Shown here: positions 26,597 through 35,100 of the stretch, piece by piece
How positions within the stretch are numbered: the first letter of the stretch is position 1
How the letters are laid out: each line of letters starts with the position of its first letter
Assembly: GCA_039640505.1 (NCBI GenBank)
Contig: CP046865.1
Coordinates: 868,001 to 932,000, forward strand
Length of the DNA stretch: 64,000 bases
Origin: Rhodobacteraceae bacterium Araon29
GTDB taxonomy: Bacteria; Pseudomonadota; Alphaproteobacteria; Rhodobacterales; Rhodobacteraceae
Reading direction: 5' to 3'
Position numbers and translations under genes: made by a program
Notes under the pieces: generated by a model
The model's input: the letters and a program-made list of their open reading frames with translations, nothing else
Told to the model about the DNA's origin: nothing
Database searches by the model: none

Positions 26597-27709
26597 TTAG
26601 AACTCCACAACTGCACGGATTGATTTGCCCTCATGCATTAGGTCAAACCCATGGTTGATTTGATCAAGAGTTAATTTATGGGTGATCATTGGATCAATTT
26701 CGATTTTGCCGTCCATGTACCAATCGACGATTTTTGGCACATCGGTACGCCCCGAAGCGCCGCCAAAGGCCGTACCGCGCCAGACCCGTCCGGTCACGAG
26801 CTGAAATGGTCTGGTGCTAATCTCGGCGCCTGCCGGGGCCACGCCAATGATGATGCTTTCGCCCCAGCCTTTATGAGCTGATTCAAGCGCTGCGCGCATG
26901 ACTTTGACATTTCCGGTTGCATCAAAAGTATAATCGGCCCCACCGCTGGTTAACTCGACAAGATGGGCCACCAAGTCGCCCTCGATTTTTTCAGGATTGA
27001 CAAAATCGGTCATCCCGAAATGCCGCGCCATGTCGGTCTTGCCCTCGTTTAAATCCACTCCGACAATCTGGTCGGCTCCGGCCAATCGCAACCCTTGGAT
27101 GACATTGAGACCAATGCCGCCCAAGCCAAAAACAATTGCCCGGCTGCCGATCTCGACCTTGGCAGTATTGATCACAGCGCCGATGCCCGTTGTTACGCCG
27201 CAGCCGATATAGCAAATCTTGTCAAACGGGGCGTCTTTGCGCACTTTGGCAAGCGCAATTTCCGGAACCACCGTGTGATTGGCAAAGGTTGAGCATCCCA
27301 TATAGTGATGGATGGGGGTGCCATCGAGCATCGAAAACCGGGTGGAGCCATCGGGCAGAAGCCCTTGGCCCTGGGTCGAGCGGATAGACTGACACAGGTT
27401 GGTTTTTGGGTTGAGGCAGTATTCGCATTCACGGCATTCCGGCGTATAAAGCGGAATTACATGATCGCCTACTTCAAGACTGGTGACACCTTCGCCAACC
27501 TCGATCACAACGCCAGCGCCTTCATGTCCTAGAATTGCGGGAAAAATACCCTCTGGGTCATCGCCGGATCGGGTAAATTCATCGGTATGGCACAGACCAG
27601 TGGCTTTCACTTCGATCAAGACTTCGCCAGCGCGTGGTCCATCAAGTTCGACCTCCATCACTTCCAATGGCTTGCCGGCTTCGAGTGCTACAGCGGCTCT
27701 TGTTCGCAT
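26597..27709 (-). CDS. frmA: S-(hydroxymethyl)glutathione dehydrogenase / class III alcohol dehydrogenase
   Basis: 370 residues. Catalytic zinc ligands are in [14 protein letters not shown] and [10 protein letters not shown]. The structural-zinc cysteines are in [17 protein letters not shown], and the NAD-binding Rossmann motif is [13 protein letters not shown]. The class III features TQGQG and DGSTRF are present. The enzyme oxidises the spontaneous formaldehyde-glutathione adduct to S-formylglutathione. It forms an operon with the MBL-fold gene. Confidence 0.95.
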   Translation of the reverse strand: MRTRAAVALEAGKPLEVMEVELDGPRAGEVLIEVKATGLCHTDEFTRSGDDPEGIFPAILGHEGAGVVIEVGEGVTSLEVGDHVIPLYTPECRECEYCLNPKTNLCQSIRSTQGQGLLPDGSTRFSMLDGTPIHHYMGCSTFANHTVVPEIALAKVRKDAPFDKICYIGCGVTTGIGAVINTAKVEIGSRAIVFGLGGIGLNVIQGLRLAGADQIVGVDLNEGKTDMARHFGMTDFVNPEKIEGDLVAHLVELTSGGADYTFDATGNVKVMRAALESAHKGWGESIIIGVAPAGAEISTRPFQLVTGRVWRGTAFGGASGRTDVPKIVDWYMDGKIEIDPMITHKLTLDQINHGFDLMHEGKSIRAVVEF

Positions 27710-27931
27710 CTGGTGTCCCTTCCCTGTTTAAAGTGGTGGTCTTGTGTCCAACTCACGTAATGGCCAGATTATGACAGCCAAGACGTGACGAAAACCGTTA
27801 CACCTTGTTGGACATATTGCAATATCTGAAGTTAGCTGATTTGGCAAAAATATTTCCCACAAATGACTTATGATATATGGATGCCGTTCCGATCAGGCGT
27901 CATTTTCAGGAATTTGTTTTCGGCACAGCGC

Positions 27932-29575
27932 CTAGTCTTTCTTGTTCCAGGCATCCATCATCGAAGTTAAATACTCACCGGTTTTATTCAACTGGGTGAC
28001 CAATGCCTCCATCGAGCCAAATTTTACATTGTAAGCTGTGGTCAGGCTTTCAATTTTCGTGTCTAAATCCGCTTGCTCATCTGTAAAGTTACTCAGTTCT
28101 TCGTTGAGCGAATTTGTGCGGGTAATAATAGAGCCCGAAGAAGAGGTAATATTGGCGATATAATCCTGCAGACGGTCAATAACGCTTTGGCCAAAGCGAA
28201 CGGTGGCATTGGTGGCTGTGTCAGTGAGCAGCGTTACTGAAATATTTTTCGCATCACCGCTTGCAGCGTTAAATACTTTCTGGCCGTTTGAATTATCGAC
28301 CTTGGTGATGGTTTCGCTATTTATCGTGGCAGTATTTCCACTCGAGTAAGCAAAGCTATACGACCCCGCCTTGGGTGGGAAAGTTGTCGACCCAGTGACA
28401 GTGGCATTTGAGCTTGTGCTGGAGTATTTTGAGGCAAATACAATATCTGCCAAACTTGGATCTGCTGTAATAGCTGCGTCAAATTTGGTTGTATCCAGCG
28501 ATAAAGAGCCATCACGCTCGGTTTTTACGCCAAGACTGGCAAGGTACACAGAAGATGCGCCATACCCTGCTATAGGGTCTGTTGTTAGACCTGATATTTC
28601 TCTCAAAATTGATTGGGCTGTGATATCTCCCACCAAACTTCCGTTGGCCGCTCCGTTAAGACCTCGTTTTGTTTCTGTCGTCAGATAGCTTTTGACCGAG
28701 TTGATATTATCGATAAATGATTGCATCCGGTCACGCGCGTCGGTGGCCACTATGGTTGAACTTACATTTGTTGCGCTTGAGTTCACAGAATTCAGGTCTA
28801 GCTGAAATCCATCAAACACGTCGGCAATCGAATTAGTCGAGCGGGTTACAGCAAGCCCGTCGACAGTAAAGCTTGCATCGGCAGCTGCAACGCTTAGCGT
28901 GATTTGCGCGCTGGTGTTGCTGGCAGCTGGCGATCCGGTGTTGAATTCCGTTAGCGTGTCCGAACTGGTCATCGTGAACGCATTGGCCGTGCCCGTATCC
29001 GATTTGATGACGAGCGCCAGACCTCCACTGCCGCTGGTGTCGACCAAATTGGCCTGCATGCCCGAAATGGCATTAATCGCGTCCACCAACCCCTGAACTG
29101 TGTTGTTTGTCGAGTTGATCGTGATCGTTGTGTTGGTTCCGCCTTTGGTAAAGGTCAGAGTGCCTTGGTCAATTGCACTGGCTGCCGTTACAGTTGAGTT
29201 GTTGAGCAAATTGGCATGGGTCAGATCATAGGTGACAACCTGACCCTTTGCCAATGCACTGACCACGATATTGGCGTTTGTATCCTGTGCTTTGGTTTCG
29301 TCGGTAACGGTCAGGCTCACGGCAGTTCCAGAACTGGTGGTTGTCCGTGCATTGGTATTTTCAAGCGTGGTCAAATTGGTCGACAGATCACTCATTTTTG
29401 AGCTGAGTTGACCAAAAGAGGAAATGCTAAGGTTGGTGGCGTCGACTTTTTTGGTCAGGGCGGATTGCAAAGGCGATGTTTCGGCTTCGACCAGACTGGT
29501 CACCAAAGACGACAAATCTATCCCACTGCCAGATTGGTTGACCTTGGAAATGATGTTGTTGCCGGAATCCGCCAC
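27932..29575 (-). CDS. fliD: Flagellar filament cap protein FliD (HAP2)
   Basis: 547 residues. The N-terminal FliD domain reads GSGIDLSSLVTSLVEAETSPL, where GIDxxxLVxxLVxAE is diagnostic. The middle contains TITINSTNNTVQGLVDAINA, the flagellin-hook IN type repeat. The C-terminal coiled coil (NSLNEELSNFTDEQADLDTKIE, MEALVTQLNKT) is conserved. FliD caps the filament and promotes flagellin folding outside the cell. It is on the minus strand, separate from the flg operons. No flagellin gene is in the window. Confidence 0.95.
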   Translation of the reverse strand: MADSGNNIISKVNQSGSGIDLSSLVTSLVEAETSPLQSALTKKVDATNLSISSFGQLSSKMSDLSTNLTTLENTNARTTTSSGTAVSLTVTDETKAQDTNANIVVSALAKGQVVTYDLTHANLLNNSTVTAASAIDQGTLTFTKGGTNTTITINSTNNTVQGLVDAINAISGMQANLVDTSGSGGLALVIKSDTGTANAFTMTSSDTLTEFNTGSPAASNTSAQITLSVAAADASFTVDGLAVTRSTNSIADVFDGFQLDLNSVNSSATNVSSTIVATDARDRMQSFIDNINSVKSYLTTETKRGLNGAANGSLVGDITAQSILREISGLTTDPIAGYGASSVYLASLGVKTERDGSLSLDTTKFDAAITADPSLADIVFASKYSSTSSNATVTGSTTFPPKAGSYSFAYSSGNTATINSETITKVDNSNGQKVFNAASGDAKNISVTLLTDTATNATVRFGQSVIDRLQDYIANITSSSGSIITRTNSLNEELSNFTDEQADLDTKIESLTTAYNVKFGSMEALVTQLNKTGEYLTSMMDAWNKKD

Positions 29576-29601
29576 TTATATACCCTCTCTACGCTGTACA
29601 A

Positions 29602-29628
29602 TTTACGGAAATCTTGCCCGTTTGTTTA
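29602..29628 (-). promoter_or_regulatory. Candidate sigma-28 (FliA) promoter of fliD
   Basis: On the minus strand the gap before fliD reads TTAAA, then 15 bases, then TCCGTAAA. This resembles the flagellar sigma-28 pattern TAAA-N15-GCCGATAA, with five of eight matches in the -10. It starts 27 bases before the fliD ATG. fliD is a late gene in FliA-dependent systems, and fliA is in this window. Confidence 0.4.
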
Positions 29629-29630
29629 AT

Positions 29631-29984
29631 TCACATCGTGAAACTGTTAATTTCACACCGAAAAATTGATAGCAGATCGTTTATTTCCTGATAGAGTCTA
29701 TTTGTGTTGCGGTCCAGTTTAAGGCTTAGATCATCAGCCTCAAGCGAAACAACGTCATCCAGAATTTTGGTGATACGCAGGGTTTTCACATCATTAGCTT
29801 GCTTTAATTCGGCCATCTGCCCAGTTTTGATTTCATTGAACCGGAGTTCTATGCTCGGCAAGCTGGCACTTTTGCAGGTGTATATATCGTAACTGTAGCG
29901 TTGAAGCACATTTGATGAGATCACAGCAAAAATCAGCAGCCCAAAAAATCCAAAGACCAAAATGAGTTTTACAAGAACGTTCAT
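29631..29984 (-). CDS. Hypothetical membrane-anchored protein in the flagellar locus
   Basis: 117 residues. One N-terminal membrane segment (VKLILVFGFFGLLIFAVISS) is followed by about 90 residues, mostly predicted helix, with two cysteines (residues 37 and 109). No family recognised. It lies between fliD and another unknown gene on the same strand, so it probably belongs to a three-gene transcription unit. The short periplasmic helical domain could suit a stator- or chaperone-like role, but nothing in the sequence demonstrates this. Confidence 0.65.
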   Translation of the reverse strand: MNVLVKLILVFGFFGLLIFAVISSNVLQRYSYDIYTCKSASLPSIELRFNEIKTGQMAELKQANDVKTLRITKILDDVVSLEADDLSLKLDRNTNRLYQEINDLLSIFRCEINSFTM

Positions 29985-29997
29985 TTTTTAGTCGCAG

Positions 29998-30552
29998 TTA
30001 CTCGACGGTTTCCTCGGACGTATTTTCATCTGCTTCTTCCTTTGTCTGCTCTGCCTCATTCAAAGACGCGTACCCGTCTTCCACTAGCTTTTTTGAGGAC
30101 TGCTCCTCCACGGATACAACTGTTCCTTCGGAAAGTTTTACATTGTTTATTTCAGTTTCTTTTAGCAAGGTAAGCTCAACCCATTTAGGCTCGGCATTGG
30201 ATGAGGTCTCGGCTTTATCAGACGCTGCACCACCAACAGCGGCAACGGCATCTGTAAGTTTGCGCAAATCGCCGATGCCACTTAACATTGTGTCTAAGGT
30301 CGTGAAATCACCCCGCTTGAATGCAGCAGTGCGCTGCCGAAGGATTTCAATCCGGCAAATTAGAATTTCAAGCCGGTCAGCAACATCATCCAATTCTTGG
30401 TAAATGCTGTCTAGCGCCGACAGCGACTTACCCAACGGCTGAGAGCGAAGTTTCTCGATAACCACTTGGTTTAAAGCTTTTCTCTCTGCTTTCGGGGCGG
30501 CACTTTTAGTTTTAGTTTTTGCCTTTTTTTTCGATTGTCCTGCTTTAGCCAT
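29998..30552 (-). CDS. Hypothetical charged, coiled-coil protein in the flagellar locus
   Basis: 184 residues with an unusual charge layout. The first 26 residues are very Lys/Ala rich (SKKKAKTKTKSAAPKAERK), the centre (residues 40-80) is a heptad-like helix (LDSIYQELDDVADRLEILICRIEILRQRT), and the last 30 residues are acidic. No known domain. It is divergent from flgB, with the sigma-54 promoter of flgB in the gap. A DNA- or partner-binding adaptor is possible; I assign no function. Confidence 0.6.
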   Translation of the reverse strand: MAKAGQSKKKAKTKTKSAAPKAERKALNQVVIEKLRSQPLGKSLSALDSIYQELDDVADRLEILICRIEILRQRTAAFKRGDFTTLDTMLSGIGDLRKLTDAVAAVGGAASDKAETSSNAEPKWVELTLLKETEINNVKLSEGTVVSVEEQSSKKLVEDGYASLNEAEQTKEEADENTSEETVE

Positions 30553-30569
30553 CTTCAGCCTCTTGGTTT

Positions 30570-30585
30570 TGGCACAATACTTGCA
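30570..30585 (+). promoter_or_regulatory. Sigma-54 promoter of the flgBCDEF operon
   Basis: TGGCAC-AATAC-TTGCA is a perfect -24/-12 element (GG and GC ten bases apart). It lies 46 bases before the flgB ATG. The same arrangement precedes flgG and the 46576 gene. Confidence 0.85.
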
Positions 30586-30630
30586 AGCTACCTTGAAGAA
30601 TTAAAACTTAACAGGAAACTACAGTAGCCG

Positions 30631-31017
30631 ATGCAAGTTCTCAAGGAATATCTTGGATTTAGCGCCACCGCTCTTAACCTAAGAGAGCGGAGAAATAACA
30701 TTATTGGCTCTAATATCGCGAATGCTGCAACGCCAAATTATAAGGCGCGGGATATCAATTTTGAACAAATTCTTAAGGCAAAAGAGGGCGAAGGCAATCT
30801 TAGAAATTCCAGCCAGCGCCACTTTTCATTTGCCGGTGCGGGTACCAGTGAAAAGTTACAATTCCGCCAATCCATGAACCCTTCTTTGGACGGAAACACA
30901 GTTGAGTTGTCTGTTGAGCAGATGGAATTTTCGGAAAATTCACTTCGATATGTATCCTCACTGAATTTTCTAAATTCCCGCATCAGCGGCCTTATGTCAG
31001 CGATCCGAGGTGAATAA
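30631..31017 (+). CDS. flgB: Flagellar proximal rod protein FlgB
   Basis: 128 residues, normal for FlgB. The rod-protein N-terminal motif is NNIIGSNIANAATPNYKARDINF, including the SNIANAxTP core. The C-terminal helix is NSLRYVSSLNFLNSRISGLMSAI. FlgB is the first rod subunit above the MS ring in the periplasm. The stop overlaps the flgC start by one base (TAATG), and the sigma-54 promoter lies upstream. Confidence 0.95.
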   Translation: MQVLKEYLGFSATALNLRERRNNIIGSNIANAATPNYKARDINFEQILKAKEGEGNLRNSSQRHFSFAGAGTSEKLQFRQSMNPSLDGNTVELSVEQMEFSENSLRYVSSLNFLNSRISGLMSAIRGE

Positions 31018-31433
31018 TGAACGGTGTTAAGAATATTTTCGATGTTGTAGGACGCTCAATGGGCGCACAGATGGTGCGATTGAATACCATTGCTTCCAAC
31101 ATCGCAAATATGGAAAGCAAAGCGTCCAGCCCCGAAGAAGCGTACAAGCCGATCCGCCCGGTGTTCAAAACCGTTTTTGGTGACAACTATGAAAAAATGG
31201 GTGTGGCGTCAGTGGATGCAGAAACAATTGTCGCGTTGAATCGCGAGCCTGAAAAAGTCTATGAACCGGGTCATCCAAATGCAGATGCCAGCGGCTTTGT
31301 TTATAAAGCCCCGGTAAATTCGGACGAGGAAATGGTCGAAATGCTTGAGGCCAGTCGTCAATACCAAAACAACCTGGAAGTCCTGTCAACTGTTCGCGCG
31401 CTAATGATGCGCACGATGAACATGGGCAAATGA
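31017..31433 (+). CDS. flgC: Flagellar proximal rod protein FlgC
   Basis: 138 residues. The N-terminal motif RLNTIASNIANMESKASSPEEAY is characteristic of FlgC. The C-terminal signature is NSDEEMVEMLEASRQYQNNLEVLSTVRALMMRTM, the ASRxYQ(N/A)N helix shared by rod proteins. It polymerises in the periplasmic rod with FlgB. It overlaps flgB by one base and precedes flgD by 12 bases. Confidence 0.95.
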   Translation: MNGVKNIFDVVGRSMGAQMVRLNTIASNIANMESKASSPEEAYKPIRPVFKTVFGDNYEKMGVASVDAETIVALNREPEKVYEPGHPNADASGFVYKAPVNSDEEMVEMLEASRQYQNNLEVLSTVRALMMRTMNMGK

Positions 31434-31445
31434 GCTGGAGTATAA

Positions 31446-32147
31446 GTGATGGACATTAATAACAATATGGGGGCTCAGGCCCAAAGAGACCTGCTCGATA
31501 AGCTTGGTATTAAAAGTGCAGAAGAAGTGCGGAACAGTTCGCGCGATACATTGGGCCAAGAAGAGTTCCTGACTTTAATGACAGCACAGCTTCAGAACCA
31601 GGACCCCATGGAGCCAATGGATAATGGTGACTTCATTGCCCAAATGGCACAATTTTCAACCGTGACCGGGATCACCGACATGGCCAATTCGATGAAAGCC
31701 ATGGCCGATGAGCTTAAACAGTTCCGCGTTGCCTCAATTTCCAACATCATGGGAAATTCAGTGTTGGTGCCGGGTGACGTAACGGTTGCAGACCGCAACG
31801 GTGAATTGCATGGGGTTTTCGAATTGGACAAAACCGCCATCGATACTCGGGTCAATTTTGTTGATGCCCAAAGTGGCGAGTTGCTGAAAGCCAAAACCAT
31901 GGGTCCGCAAGCTTCTGGCTTGATTGGATTTGAATGGCGCGATTTGCCTGCTGCCTACCGTGATGGTGGTAAGGAAATTCGTGTCGAGGTGATGGTCAAT
32001 CATGGAGAAGGGCTTGAAAATCTTCAGCCAAGCCTGTTCTCGAAAGTGGTTGGTGCAGCACTGAACAAAGATACCGGCTCAACCAGCCTTGAGTTGGAAA
32101 ATGAACAAACCGTCGACGCGTCAAGCGTTCTTCGGTTCCGTATGTAA
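31446..32147 (+). CDS. flgD: Flagellar hook-capping protein FlgD
   Basis: 233 residues. The conserved N-terminal block is QEEFLTLMTAQLQNQDPMEPMDNGDFIAQMAQFSTV, followed by a FlgD Tudor-like and Ig-like region (GNSVLVPGDV, FVDAQSGELLKAKTMGPQASG). FlgD is a scaffold at the tip of the growing hook. It has to cap an exceptionally long hook subunit here, yet is of ordinary size. Confidence 0.95.
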   Translation: MMDINNNMGAQAQRDLLDKLGIKSAEEVRNSSRDTLGQEEFLTLMTAQLQNQDPMEPMDNGDFIAQMAQFSTVTGITDMANSMKAMADELKQFRVASISNIMGNSVLVPGDVTVADRNGELHGVFELDKTAIDTRVNFVDAQSGELLKAKTMGPQASGLIGFEWRDLPAAYRDGGKEIRVEVMVNHGEGLENLQPSLFSKVVGAALNKDTGSTSLELENEQTVDASSVLRFRM

Positions 32148-32179
32148 TCGAATACTTAGAATTAACGGGAGTTAAGTAG

Positions 32180-35100
32180 ATGTCGTTTTATACCGCTCTT
32201 ACAGGGTTGAATGGGTCGCAGGCTGATATTGCGGCCACATCAAACAACATTGCCAACGTTGGAACCACAGGGTTTAAGCGAAGCCGGGCTGAATTTGGTG
32301 ACATCTTCGCCACCTCGCCATTGCAGAACTCATCCTCATCGATTGGTTCGGGTTCGATCCTGAAAGGTGTTAAGCAGCAGTTTACCCAGGGTAACATCGC
32401 CGCCTCCCTCAACGCGCTCGACCTTGCGATTTCAGGGCAGGGCTTTTTTGCTTTGAAACCCTCGCTGACGTCGAGCCAGGTGGTCTACACCCGAAACGGT
32501 TCTTTTAACGTTGATAACAACCGGAACGTGGTTGATTCAACCGGTCAGTTCTTGCTCACTTACCCAGTGAACGAAGATGGTTCTGTGACATCGAAAACCA
32601 TCAACGACGCGGTGCCATTGCAATTGCCAGTGACATCTGGTGATCCGAAAGCTACAAGTAACATTGACCTTGCGATCAACCTTCCTGCGGATGCGCCGGT
32701 GATTACCGACAATCCAAAATTTGCCGATGGCTATCAATTTAGCACCAGCGACCCTGAATCATTCACAAACTCAACCTCGCTGACAATCTTTGATGACCTT
32801 GGTAACCCGACCATTGCGACGGTTTATTTCATCAAAACACAGGCGGCGACGGCAGAAGATCCCACCAACAAATATGACACCCGCCTGGTGATTGATGAAA
32901 CCATCATTAATCCCGATCTTGTGGCCTCGGTGAACGATAACGGCGAGCAGATTTATATTGACCGATTCGGCAATGAAACCACGACCGCCAACATCCCTGA
33001 CGATAACTACTTTTCGGAAGGAAAAGGCGCTGCGCTCTACCGCAAGGATGATCTGAACCAGACCATTCCATCGCAGCCTGCGAAACTCACCGGGTCCCAA
33101 AGTAGCTTCGATTTTGGCGAGGAAGGCAACAAGCTGATCGAAATTACCAATGATCCAATGAAGTTCAACGCCACCCGTGAAGCTGGCAATTCCGATAGCT
33201 CGATTTTCTGGGGCAAGGACTTTTTGCTGGTCAACGTGGATGACGGCGACGTTCCGGTTAGCATTGATCTGCGGCCCGGGTTCTACAATGCGACACAGCT
33301 GGCCTCAGAAGTACAGCGCGCCATTAATGATGCTTATGGCGATGATAACAAGCTGCAAGTTCGCTCGAACGTGGATGATACACTCACCATCGATTTTTAT
33401 TCCCTAAACACCGCTGACGGGACTCTAAGTGGTCTGTCTACGCCGGTGTCTGTGGATTTACTACAATCTTCTTATGTCACAACCCAAGTTGGAATTGATG
33501 TCACCGGCTCGTCGCCCGACTTTACCCGCGAAGAGTTTCTAGCCCATGCGCAGGCACGCATCATTGACACTATGAACGACTATGTGATCACAGATGGTAA
33601 AACTCTGGGCGTCGAAGGCAATCTGTTTACCCGCTCAAGCGGTTCGCAAATGTCGTCGGTTTACGGTGAGACCGACATTATCTCATTTGACTATAAAAAA
33701 CTTTCGGCAGCAGAAGCTGGGACCACTACGACTGCGGCGCGCCATCTGGCGTATTCCTACTACGACAAAGTGCCAACTCTGGATGTCTATGATACGAAAC
33801 TGGCTGTGGCTTCATCGGGAACGATTTCCTATGACGCACCAAACAACGTGTTAACTATCCAATTGTCCAATTTTGCTGACGGAGATTACACCGTGGGCGA
33901 AGTGGTTCGCTTGGCTGGAAATTTTGACAATCAAAATTCAATCATAAATGGTCGGGAAATGACCATCTTGGAAGTTGATCACACAAATAATCTGATCAAG
34001 ATCAATACCACCGGAGAAGGGTTTCCGGACGCAACCTTCACTTTAACGGATGGGTCAGCAACCTCAGGGGATACCTTTAAGGAAGCATATATACTAAGCA
34101 ATAAGTCCACTGATGTTGAGGCGTTTTTTGAAGGCGAAAACCTTAAGCCGAACGGGGCTGTGAACAGCTATAACAACAAGAAAATCGTGTTGCGCGAAAC
34201 AGCGGATTCGACGCATAGTTATAAGCATAATGATGATGACTTTGGCTCAATTGCAGCCACGAGTTTAAGTGCGGCAGAATATTACATTACCTCAGTGGGA
34301 ACCACAGATTTTTCCACTGGCAATACAGCGGATAATGTGGCCAATACTGCCGGGACAGTTTTCACCTATGAGAATTCAGATGGGGCTCTTACCGGCACGG
34401 GCAGGGTTAAGCCTACATTGGCAGAAAATGCAATCTCTGCTGGCACGAGATATAAGGTCGTTAGTGGCACCTTTACGGATGCAGCAGGCACCGCTCATGC
34501 TGTCGGTACAGAATTTTTAGCAGTGAATGCGGTGCATACAGGCCGTTCTGGATCTGCTAAGCTAATTGTCGTCGATGAAGTCTTCTCGGGTCTCACATCC
34601 GCATCATTGGGCGGCGGCACATCGTCTTTGACAAGCCTTGGCCTAGACAATGGTAACTTTGCCAATGCTACGGTTTGGGTGGATGAGAAAAACCCACCGA
34701 TCAAAATCAGCTATGATGCGGTTAACCAAAGGTTCCAGTTCGGTGTGAACCACACCGCGATTGGGCCGGGAACGGATTCAAACTTCCGTGCCTTTAAAAT
34801 CTATGGCGCCGCCGGCGCAGATGGAACCAACAACTTGGGTATTCCGGCCTCGGATTCATCACCGCAAACCGAGATCAGCTCGACAGCTGTGATCAGCGCA
34901 GACTCGTTTGTTGCTGATGGCTCTGAAATGCAGATTAACGCCAAAAGGTTCGGCGCGAAGGTGGGCTATAACAGTGATACCAAAAGCTTTACCTTTTCCA
35001 GCGGATCAACCGGTGAAGACATTTCTGCAGATGGCGCATTGGGCGTTGATGTCGATCAGAATGCATCGAACATTCAGGTTGGCCGCTATGCCATCAATAC

